A stretch of DNA of 64,000 nt, from NCBI GenBank assembly GCA_039621445.1, contig CP154956.1, positions 17,117,562 through 17,181,561 of the forward strand. Direction: 5' to 3'. This stretch comes from Euglena gracilis. Taxonomy: Eukaryota; Euglenida; Euglenophyceae; Euglenales. Position numbers and translations under genes: made by a program. The notes below the pieces were generated by a model, which was given only the letters and a program-made list of their open reading frames with translations, was not told where the DNA came from and did not search any database. Of this stretch, positions 57,348 through 64,000 are shown piece by piece; the first letter of the stretch is position 1, and every line of letters starts with the position of its first letter.

Positions 57348-60300
57348 TGCACGAGTGCATGCACACACACAAACACAACAAATGGCAGGACCGTGTCGGG
57401 TGCCATGCAGCACTCAGGACAATGTTGCACCGGAACGCAGCCCAGCAGTCCGGCACGGTGTAGACGGTGGTGCCGTCGTGTGCACAAGACTCCTCTCCCT
57501 GGGCCAGCCGTGACGGCCAGGGCCCCGTTGCCCCTCTCCCCACGATGGTGAGAAGATTGGGGCTACTTACTGCGTAGGTAACAGGTTGCATGCATGGGAC
57601 ACCAACTACTTGTCTTGACACAGAAAGGATGGATGTGGATGGTGGATGGGAGGTGCTTATTCTGCAAAATATAGGCTCAAGCCAAATGGGAAGAATAGGG
57701 GAACGGGGATTTGGAATGGGGGCATTCCTGAGAGGTAATTTCAGTTGTGGCGCCCCATGGGGGGGAGCCAGCACACTTTTACCAGCCGGCCCAAATTTTC
57801 CGGTCGCTGAGCTGGACTCCCCTCTCCTTGCGGAGTCCTTAAGCGACGCCCTGGTTGGGCCAATCTTGCCGATCTGACGCAGAAATGCACATTTTCAGGA
57901 TTAGTTTAGGGCTCAGGTTTGGTACAGTGGCAAGGTTAGGATTAGGGTTAGGTTGAGGTAAAATGTACTAACGAGAAGGGGTGTTCGAGTCTGGGGGGGG
58001 GAACAGGTTCACGCCATGTCTTCATCTACCCGGGCCAAACCCCAAAGTATGTTATTTTTTGTTTTGAAATACCACCTTATGGAAGGAAGCAGCAGAGGAT
58101 TCAGTCACCTTTCGAACAGCAAGGTCCTGGTTCAAGCCAATCGCCACGTTGCGGGCACGTGAGATTCGCCAAGCTGTCCACCCAGTCAGGGTGTACGACG
58201 GTCATGTTCGAGGTGGGGGGCACCCTTCTTTCCCCCTGGCGGCTGCACTGCCCTGTGCCCGAGGAAGCACGCGTGTATGCACCTAAACAGGGCAACACAA
58301 CCAGGTTTTTTTAGGACCCGGGTGGAAAGGGGACCCACCCACCCACCGGGGCCCTCCTGGGGGGGGACTTGAGAGACCCACTTTTTGGGGGGTCAATGTT
58401 AAAATTCGGCACTTCTCGCCGCGAATAGAAGAAAACACCGTCTCCGGCAGGCTGTTCTTTTTACCAACCCGGGGGGGGAGGGGGGTCCGGAGTGCCTTGG
58501 GGTGCCTGCCCAGGCAAGCACTACCCCCCGGGGGGGGGTCGGATTTCGGCCTGCGCCCAGGCACATTCCTTTGAAAATAGGCCATTTTTGGCTCCGGGGT
58601 CTGTCGTGTGCCCTACCCCCCCCCGGGGGGGTCGGATCGGGAGTGCCTGCCCAGGCAGGCACCCCCCCCCCGGGGTGGGGTCGGCACCACCTTAAAAAAT
58701 TGCCTGGTCTCCGGTGGGATACCCACTCAGCCTGACCCCCGGGGGGTCTCGGCCGGGACCCACCCCCCCCCACAGGTCGCGAAACTTAAAAAAAATCTCT
58801 AAACACAATGCAGCACACCACAACTCAGAGCGAAGCACAAAGCAACACAACGGAACAGCAGGGTTACGGTTGGAGGAGGTTCTGTCGGGGGAGGCTCGCA
58901 AGCCTCCCCCGAATGTAATTCGAGGTCCTTTGAGGTCGTTCGAGGGGGCTCACGAGCCTCCTCGAACCACCTCGAGCATATTTTTGACCATTTGCTGCCC
59001 ATGTCCTTTCGTACGCAACTGTTCGAGGGACTCCAAAACAAAAAAAAAGTCCCTTGTGCGACGTATGCCCCGTGTGTGTGACTCCCGTTTGTTGTCCATG
59101 TGTCCTCACACATGCATGCAGTTACCTCCAGTTACCTCGGAGGAGGCTGCCCCCCTGTTCACATTGCCTGATTTGCCCCGAAAATTGAGTTAAAAAAAAC
59201 GGCCAAAAGCACAGAAGCAAAAAGCGAAAAGCAACCAAAAGTGGCGAAAAAGCAGCCAAAGCAGCCCGAAGCAGCCAAAATCAGCCCAAAAGAAACCAAA
59301 ACCTTCTCAACTGTCATTCGAGGTCGTTCGAGGTCGTTCGAGGATGCTATTTAAGCCCCCCCGAGGGGGGTTGGGGCTTAAAAACGTTTGAGGCTCTACG
59401 TTCGAACTCGAGCCTCCTCCTACAGTAACCCCCCCCACAACGCAATGCCCACAACGACCGCCGGAATCAAAGCAATTGTTGGGGCTGAGCAAAAATTTCA
59501 GCAATCCCCCGCAGGTCAAAATATAAATTTACAAAATGGATGAAATTGAGACAAAAGCTCAAATAAAAATATGGAGAGCAAGGGTTTAAGCAACAACTGT
59601 TCAAAGCTCATGCCAGAATGTATTTCAGTGTTGTACTTGGGCTTGTATTTAACCGTCCGATCAAATAGTTGAATCAAAACGACCTGGAAATAAAACGACA
59701 GAGATTACCGGTTGTTGGACATGGGGGAGGTAAAAAATGCATATATTGCAAAAACTGGCTCCTACACCAGACAAGTGTGGGGGGGTATGGGGGGTGTGGG
59801 GGGTGAGGGGGTGTGGGGGGGTGTAGGTAAATATCCAGCCTGACTTCTGTTTTTTTTTGCAATGATGGGCAGTAATAATGGGGGGGGGGGGGGGGGGGGG
59901 AGGGGAGGGGGGGCGCAGCCCAGGGTTCGATATAAGGACAGGGGGGTCCGGACCGGATGTGGGGGGGGTCCGGACCCCCCCTGCGGGCCAGGAGGGGGGG
60001 GGTGGGGGGGACACCCCCCACCTAAACAGGTGCGCGGTCTGGGTTACCGAAAATTTTTGACCCCCCAAAACGACCAAAAGTGCCATTTTGGGCACTTTTT
60101 GGGCAAAAATGTGCCAAAAATGCAAAAAAATTTCGGCGCAAAGCGCCGGAGAAAAAAATTGACCCTTTTTGGGGGGGTCCCGGGAACCCCCCCGAGGGTC
60201 GGTCCGGACCCCCCTGGCAGGTGGGGGGGGTGGTCCTGATTTTCCCCTCTGCGTGCCAGGTGGGGGGGGTGGGGGGGGACACCCCCCCACCTAAACCATG

Positions 60301-62306
60301 TACGCCCTCCTTATATCGAACCCTGGGGGGGGGGTGGGGGGGACACCCCCCCACCTAAACCATGTACGCCCTCCTTATATCAAACCCTGGCGCAGCCCCC
60401 CCCCCCCCCGCCGCGGTCCGGCCGTAGGACCGGACCCCCATCGGTAGCCGTGGGGTTTGATAATATCTGTCTGGGCTCCAATTTTTCACGAAAAAAACAT
60501 CATTTTCACAAGAAAAAAAAAGTCAAAAACTTCAGGTTTAAGTGTTAGTAGTTTTTAGGAGTGGTGAAAAAAGTGCGAAGTCAAAAAAAAATGCACCAAA
60601 TTTTGGTTATTGACATTTTTTCTCTTGTATTTTTTTTGCCTTTTCACTGCTGTTTTTTGCTTCAAAAACCTACGAGAATCAAAGCTTTGAGAATGTGGAA
60701 TCTTGGAAGATTGAAAAAAAATGCGGTTTTGGGGGGTTTTTGGGGACCTCTTTATGCCAATATGTGTCCCAAAATGGGTCCAAAATACACCCGGCTTCGA
60801 CCCCACACTGGTCAAGTGTGGGGGGGTGAGGGGGTGTGGGGAGGGGGGTGAGGGGGTGTGGGGGGGGGGTGGGGGGGTGGGGGTAAATGTCTAGTGTAGG
60901 AGCCAGTTTTTGCAATACCTCAGGTAATGGGTCCAAATGGACTGGTCAGATTAAATTCAGGTTTTTTGTATCCTCGGCACATTTTAGGCATTTTGCTGGT
61001 TCAATTCTTCTGCGTCCGAATGAACCTAATCGGCCCAGTGTCTTGTGCAACTCCCCCTGCACAGGTCACAGCAGCCTTTTCCCGGCCAGCCCAAAATCTC
61101 CAGCCTCCGACCAGGGGGAGGGGGTCGCTATTTCTGACCGAAAAAGGTATCCTCCAACACGGGGCCGGTCGTTAGACAAGGGGTCCAAAGAAAAGGCTTG
61201 CGGACTTGGGAGTAACCTGGAACCCGGCCCCCTCCCCAAGAAGTCCTTTTGGCGCTTTGCACCGAAGAATTTTCAGTTTTGTCAATTATTTTGTCCAAAA
61301 AAGTGCCCAAGACGAAAGGCAAAAAATATGTTCGCCATTCGGCGGCTGGGCAGGAATTGAATCGTCGATAGGGCGGCGGGGTTCATGTTGGAAAAAGGCA
61401 GCTGGCTGGCTGGATTTTGCCTGGGTGGATCCTATCCGGCTTGAGCGACGCCCAGACGCCCAACAACACACCGTTGCACAAGCGGCGTCAAACGGCATCC
61501 CCGCCGGCAAGTCCCACCGGAACTGCTCGTGGTACTGCTTGAAGGACCGCCGCCCCTCTGGCCCAGCGGGGAGCAGGGGCGAAGGCGGGGACGGCGCGGG
61601 GACGGCGTACCGCAGGCCAAGGTGGTGCGCCACCGCGATGCAGGCGGCAGCCGCATGCAGCTCGGGGCCGGGGCCGCAGCGCTGGCCCAACTGCCCCCCC
61701 CCCCCCGCCCGCCGTTCAGCAGTGTGGGTCGGCATCCCATATTTCCCGGCTGACCCTAACCCATGGGCGGGGCGAGGCAGTGTCGGGAAGGCCTGGTGGG
61801 GGGGCCACCCCCACTCACCACCGAGACCACCCAAATGGAAGCACCCTCCTTTTCCCCTTTTGGGTTCCATCTGAGGCTTGCTGGAATTCGCATCGGCACA
61901 GGTGCGTAATATGACAGAGTTTTCATGAAAAAAATTAAAAAAAATTGCAGAGAATGAGATTCGTCGCACTCACTAGTTTCCCTCATTTATCCCGGGCAGC
62001 CAATCCAACTTTTGAGAACTGTACAGATTGTGTTTGCTTCCTTTCCTTCCGGTTCACCCCCCCAAGGGCTGAACGGGAATCCGCGAAACCCAATGGCCCA
62101 CACCCTCCCACCAGTTCCCGCCGCAGCCAGTGGGCAGTGTCGCGTGCCGCGCCGGTGGGGCCGGTGGCGGCGAGCAGGCAGGGTGGCGGGGGCAGGCGGG
62201 TGGGCCACGGCGGGCGCCAGGCGGCCCGCAGGGGGCCCCAGGCCCCGAGCCACAGGAGGGCGAGGGCGGAGAGGGCCCCCAGGAGAGGCCGGCCCCACGG
62301 AGGCAT
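47694..62306 (-). CDS. Putative Golgi glycosyltransferase, type II membrane protein (many exons)
   Basis: At least thirteen small coding segments on the - strand fall in one order, and several join in phase by GT-AG. The first encodes MPPWGRPLLGALSALALLWL, a short cytoplasmic tail plus membrane anchor. It splices in phase to GGLGQRCGPGPELHAAAAC and AVAHHLGLRYAVP, which resembles the Gly-rich nucleotide-sugar motif of GT-B fucosyltransferases (GGLGNQ...A.A.A...L). Later segments include VVIHSWQVDVRP, LGLKFWIHCDNERMAAKLW and MLLADLLVMPWSGSP, in the places where GT11-like enzymes carry H-R-GD, F-IFSDD--W and a DL-LLA---S-FS box. Family assignment is inference. Stop codon and some exons are missing. 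Confidence 0.5.
48788..49116. mobile_element. MITE, CAGGC family, 8 bp TSD (7/8)
   Basis: This 329 bp element in a glycosyltransferase intron has ends CAGGCTGTTTTTTATC and AAAAATACAGCCTG. Flanks are TTCCTGAC (48780-48787) and CTCCTGAC (49117-49124). It carries CCTGCCCAGGCAGGC palindromes and a CACCTTCGGCGCCGG hairpin. Confidence 0.88.
49385..49515. repeat. (TTTA)n microsatellite
   Basis: About 130 bp of ATTT repeats with few interruptions, in an intron of the glycosyltransferase gene. Confidence 0.95.
50582..50662 (-). CDS. Glycosyltransferase exon, 27 codons
   Basis: Bounded by AGCTACAG and CTG|GTGCCA, phase 0 in and out, joining directly to SGSP of the previous exon. It reads FLGGSPAAWTR then SSLFLFVGLVGNMTAL. 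Confidence 0.6.
51030..51189 (-). CDS. Glycosyltransferase exon, DLLVMPWSGSP motif
   Basis: Acceptor CACGAGCAG, donor CCG|GTGTCC. It reads APPSWWKISAHRQIWRDPTD, then FRLGMALPPQVIDQ and MLLADLLVMPWSGSP. The end resembles the DL-L-A---I--S-SSFS box of GT11-like enzymes. Confidence 0.6.
52376..52446 (-). CDS. Glycosyltransferase exon (probable)
   Basis: After AAAAG it reads APARVWVFNKGTVVTENRAV then LNPACP. It is short, and the 3' border is uncertain. Confidence 0.4.
53140..53282 (-). CDS. Glycosyltransferase exon (probable, frame uncertain)
   Basis: Bounded by GGGGCGCAG and GGTGG|GTGACAG. All three frames are open or nearly so. The most protein-like reads MGLRIGDGFWSVRPAGQFQK then RVFCRALSVIRTHLTGHL. 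Confidence 0.4.
53588..53744 (-). CDS. Glycosyltransferase exon, F-IHCDN motif
   Basis: Acceptor CTGCACCAG. It reads QPKLALAWYRAAIAGLRGRH, then LGLKFWIHCDNERMAAKLW. The pattern aromatic-x-x-AI--L...L-F-I--D---W resembles the nucleotide-binding half of GT11-like fucosyltransferases. The 3' border is approximate. Confidence 0.65.
53816..53842 (-). CDS. Glycosyltransferase 27 nt micro-exon
   Basis: Bounded by ACTTTCAG and GAG|GTGACAG. In the frame that fits the next exon it reads GVPGTVQSV then a split Arg codon. The following intron is only 71 nt. Confidence 0.45.
54238..54572. repeat. (TA)n and (CATA)n microsatellite
   Basis: About 335 bp of TA, TG and ACAT repeats. His/Tyr/Ile or Cys/Met/Tyr repeat frames across it are artefacts. 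Confidence 0.95.
55204..55530. repeat. Duplicated ~320 bp block, copy 1
   Basis: Repeated in the same orientation at 56134-56445. Shared strings include TTTTCTTGAGCTGTGTCCTG, TGGTACACCAGGTCACTTAC, AGAAAACGTCCCGTGG and CAGGCTTCTTTTTAAGAC. Copy 1 has ~24 bp absent from copy 2. Each contains the left end of a CAGGC-type element whose right end is decayed. Confidence 0.8.
55531..55678 (-). CDS. Glycosyltransferase exon 6 (probable)
   Basis: Reads LQPLVWFRPSDINVVIHSWQ, then VDVRPGFFEGEGMADVAFWY, then AIILVG, ending GGC|GTGGCA. VVIHSWQVDVRP sits where GT11-like enzymes have a V-HVR-GD strand, but the match is weak. Confidence 0.55.
56134..56445. repeat. Duplicated ~320 bp block, copy 2
   Basis: Partner of 55204-55530. 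The duplication spans a MITE-like end and adjoining unique sequence, so it is segmental rather than transpositional. Confidence 0.8.
56940..57083 (-). CDS. Glycosyltransferase exon 5 (probable, 3' border approximate)
   Basis: Enters after GGAAG with the phase left by exon 4. It reads DFLWPTQAEDRAAEQLREVF, then TSACPRWLVGW and PLPEGRGACFLEAPFF. The composition is protein-like, while the alternative frames are not. Confidence 0.5.
57228..57372. repeat. (CA)n microsatellite
   Basis: Interrupted CA/GT repeat adjoining exon 4 of the glycosyltransferase gene. Confidence 0.92.
57431..57533 (-). CDS. Glycosyltransferase exon 4 (probable)
   Basis: Phase fits exon 3. It reads SRLAQGEESCAHDGTTVYTV then PDCWAAFR and ends at CG|GTGCAA, phase 2. 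It lies beside a (CA)n microsatellite, which is intronic. Confidence 0.55.
58109..58247 (-). CDS. Glycosyltransferase exon 3 (probable)
   Basis: Acceptor CAGGGCAG, phase 0 in, donor AAAG|GTGACT, phase 1 out. It reads NMTVVHPDWVDSLANLTCPQ, with two N-glycosylation sequons and paired Cys, as in a lumenal domain. Confidence 0.55.
58448..58706. mobile_element. MITE, CAGGC family, perfect 8 bp TSD
   Basis: This 259 bp element has ends CAGGCTGTTCTTTTTACC and CCTTAAAAAATTGCCTG. It is flanked by GTCTCCGG at 58440-58447 and 58707-58714. It lies in the intron between glycosyltransferase exons 2 and 3. Confidence 0.92.
58715..59920. other. Intronic; GAGG/TTCGAGG repeats
   Basis: Short repeats of TCGTTCGAGG and GGCTCGCAAGCCTCC type occur at 58860-58980 and 59310-59420, together with an AGCAAAAGCAGCC-like A-rich patch. 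No exon is recognised. Confidence 0.5.
59921..60389. mobile_element. TIR element, CAGGGTTCGATA family, perfect 8 bp TSD
   Basis: This 469 bp element has ends CAGGGTTCGATATAAGG and CCTTATATCAAACCCTG, flanked on both sides by GCGCAGCC (59913-59920 and 60390-60397). It contains CGGCGCAAAGCGCCG. Its right end is tandemly doubled: GTACGCCCTCCTTATATC followed by AACCCTGG occurs twice about 70 bp apart. It lies in the intron between glycosyltransferase exons 2 and 3. Confidence 0.9.
61472..61690 (-). CDS. Glycosyltransferase exon 2
   Basis: 73 codons, phase 0 at both ends, between GGGGCAG and ACG|GTGTGT. It reads LGQRCGPGPELHAAAACIAV, then AHHLGLRYAVP, then a linker and FKQYHEQFRWDLPAGMPFD. With the preceding ...ALGG it forms a GGLG motif. 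Confidence 0.7.
62058..62306 (-). CDS. Glycosyltransferase exon 1, membrane anchor
   Basis: ATG 62306-62304 begins MPPWGRPLLGALSALALLWL; residues ~8-26 form one hydrophobic helix. It is followed by a Pro-rich stem and AARDTAHWLRRELVGGCG. It ends GGG|GTGAAC after 83 codons, phase 0. Confidence 0.65.
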
Positions 62307-63863
62307 CCGCCCTGAGGGTGGAGAGGGGGGGGGGAGGCAGGGCAAGCCCGGCCCCCCAACCCCTACCACCCCCTCCCGGATACCACGCCTTACCCCGAAC
62401 CGTACCCCTAACTCTGGCCCCGGCCCCACCCGGTGCCAAACCTAAACCCCACCCACCAAAGCCCTGGCCTCTGATATGAAAGGTCCGTCCCCACTCCACA
62501 CTAGCCCCCGCCCCCCCCTGACCCCTCAGGTGGCCATGTTGAGAGCCTGCAGTGAAAAGTGATGTGCCCAAAGGATGCAAAAGCTCGGAACAGGAGGGGG
62601 GTATCACATGGCAAGCATTCGGGGGCAAAAACCCCCAAAAGCTCACACGCTTAAAACCGTAAATGTATTTGGTTTAGTTTGTCCTGGTAAAAAAATAAAC
62701 CTTGTCAGCCGAGTGCGACACATGGGCCACAGGGGAGTTGTCTCTTGCCGGCCAGGCAGGGTATTTGTGCTTCATTTGGGGGGTTTGAGTTTCAGATTGT
62801 GACACCCTTGTTAAAAATGTCTCCAGGGCATGGGCAATCTGACGTTTTCCTCCAGTCGCCGCCTTGAGCCAGACCGGTGAGCCCCTCAGCATATCCCCAT
62901 TGCAGCACAGTGCAAAACGTGAACGTGAACGTCTGAGTCCTGCACTCATGAAAGGTGAAGCGCAGAGGTAGTGCACAGGGGAAAGGAATGCGCTGGCCGC
63001 AATGGCTGACTGCGAGGCCGCTGTGCTCAGCGGTGGGTGAACGGGATGGGGCAGGGTTGTATGGGAATCTCTGAGGGGGGGGGGGGCCTTCCGAAACCAG
63101 GGGGGGGGGGGGACCCCCCCCTACCACCTACCTCGTGTCTGCGGAGCTTCCCATACAACCCTGGGATGGGGGGAGGGAGGTGGGAGGTGGAGGGACAAGC
63201 CCTCGGGGCGGCTGCCGCCACCGCGCAGGTCGCAAGGGTTGAGGGGGATGGCTCAGCACAGCACCGGGGCCCCTCTCCGCCGTAGAAGGCGCTCCCTGGC
63301 AGAGCGGTGTGCAAGGGGGGGCGAGCACACATGAAGGGCTGCTGATAACCCCCCCCCCAAATAATACCCCCCCTCTGAGGACCGACTTCGGCCGCCCAAA
63401 TAATAACCCCCCCCCCCCGTCAGGTGTGAAGGCAAAGGAAACAAAGAGTCAAAATTAGCTGAATGCTGCAAAAAAAAATCACAAAAAATGGATAAGATTG
63501 GTGCAGAAAATATGCCAGGAAGCACCTACTTTTCAAAAAAGCCCAAAAATGCCAAAAAAAAGTCACCATTGGAGCCTGTGAAGGGGGTTTTGAGTCGATT
63601 TTTTGACTTCGAAAATTTTGTCCAAATAAAAACCCCCAAATAATACCCCCCCCCTGGACCCCGACTTCGAGTGTCCAAATAATAAACCGGGGGTTTATTA
63701 TTTGGGGGTTTTACTGCGGGGAAAGAGACAGGCCACACATGCAAGGCTCAGGAACAGCCACACATGGCAAATGGGATCAACTTCCAGGTTCAAGGTTCAA
63801 GTTAAAGACAAATGCCAAGATTGTGGAGCACAAACACACACCGGATCACACCACACCACTTAC
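62307..63863. other. Intergenic or intronic, no supported gene
   Basis: Between the glycosyltransferase start and the exon at the right edge. An Ala-rich frame near 63180-63260 (-) might be an exon but has no motif. C-tracts with AAATAATA-CCCCC occur at 63345-63420 and 63630-63710. Confidence 0.45.
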
Positions 63864-64000
63864 CCACAGAGAGAAAGAATCGCCCTGAGCCCAGCCGTGA
63901 AGGGGGCGGTAGCAAGTCCGGCGCCACCGCTGCCACTGGCCCGTGCTGGGGGGCGGCCATGGCAGCCACGACAGGTTGCCCGGCCGCGCGCAGTCCACCG
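63864..64000 (-). CDS. Exon of a second glycosyltransferase-like gene (partial)
   Basis: Reads VDCARPGNLSWLPWPPP, then STGQWQRWRRTC, and continues to a strong donor GG|GTAAGTGG. It matches the exon at 47694-47855 (C--PG-L---PWPPP--GQW-RWR). The gene runs off the window to the right, so two related genes probably lie head to tail on the - strand. Confidence 0.6.

Overview
The window looks like nuclear DNA of a photosynthetic eukaryote, most probably a euglenid alga of the Euglena type. It holds two plastid protein genes broken into small exons by long introns: GUN4 on the + strand and a plant-FKBP17-like thylakoid peptidyl-prolyl isomerase on the - strand. Both carry hydrophobic, Ala/Ser/Pro-rich presequences of the kind used by secondary plastids. 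Most introns are ordinary GT-AG. The last GUN4 intron, however, has no GT-AG ends and starts NNN-CAG and ends CTG-NNNNN, with the two ends able to pair. That is the hallmark of euglenid nonconventional introns. A dinoflagellate is the main alternative. No bacterial operons, CRISPR arrays or recognisable RNA genes were seen.

Layout. 1-4.8 kb: repeat-rich noncoding DNA with a duplicated ~530 bp block, GAACGCCGGTTCGGG palindromes and minisatellites. 4.8-11.06 kb: a giant inverted repeat with ~2.3-2.5 kb arms, each containing a tandem array of a ~163 bp unit. 11-18 kb: noncoding, with many short inverted and tandem repeats. 18.8-27.5 kb: GUN4 (+). 28.0-33.04 kb: a DIRS-type tyrosine-recombinase retrotransposon (-) with inverted terminal repeats and an internal complementary region, next to an older terminal relic and a gag-like remnant. 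36.1-42.0 kb: the FKBP gene (-). 47.7-62.3 kb: a long many-exon gene (-) that starts with a type II membrane anchor and looks like a Golgi glycosyltransferase. The last 137 bases carry an exon similar to its last recognised exon, so a paralogue probably lies upstream in tandem.

Mobile DNA inside introns. At least seven short nonautonomous elements (217-469 bp) have terminal inverted repeats and exact or near-exact 8 bp target-site duplications, as in hAT-type MITEs. Six have termini CAGG...CCTG. Six of the seven lie inside the introns of the three genes, and the seventh lies just upstream of the first recognised GUN4 exon. If an element with CAG...CTG ends and an 8 bp duplication is spliced 3 nt before CAG and 5 nt after CTG, the original exon is restored exactly (3+5=8). 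The last GUN4 intron follows this geometry, so the window appears to show both fresh MITE insertions and an older intron of the same design.

Limits. Exon borders were worked out by eye from reading frame, splice consensus and remembered family motifs. The glycosyltransferase assignment is tentative, several of its exons are approximate, and 5' ends of all genes are uncertain because further presequence or spliced-leader exons may exist.
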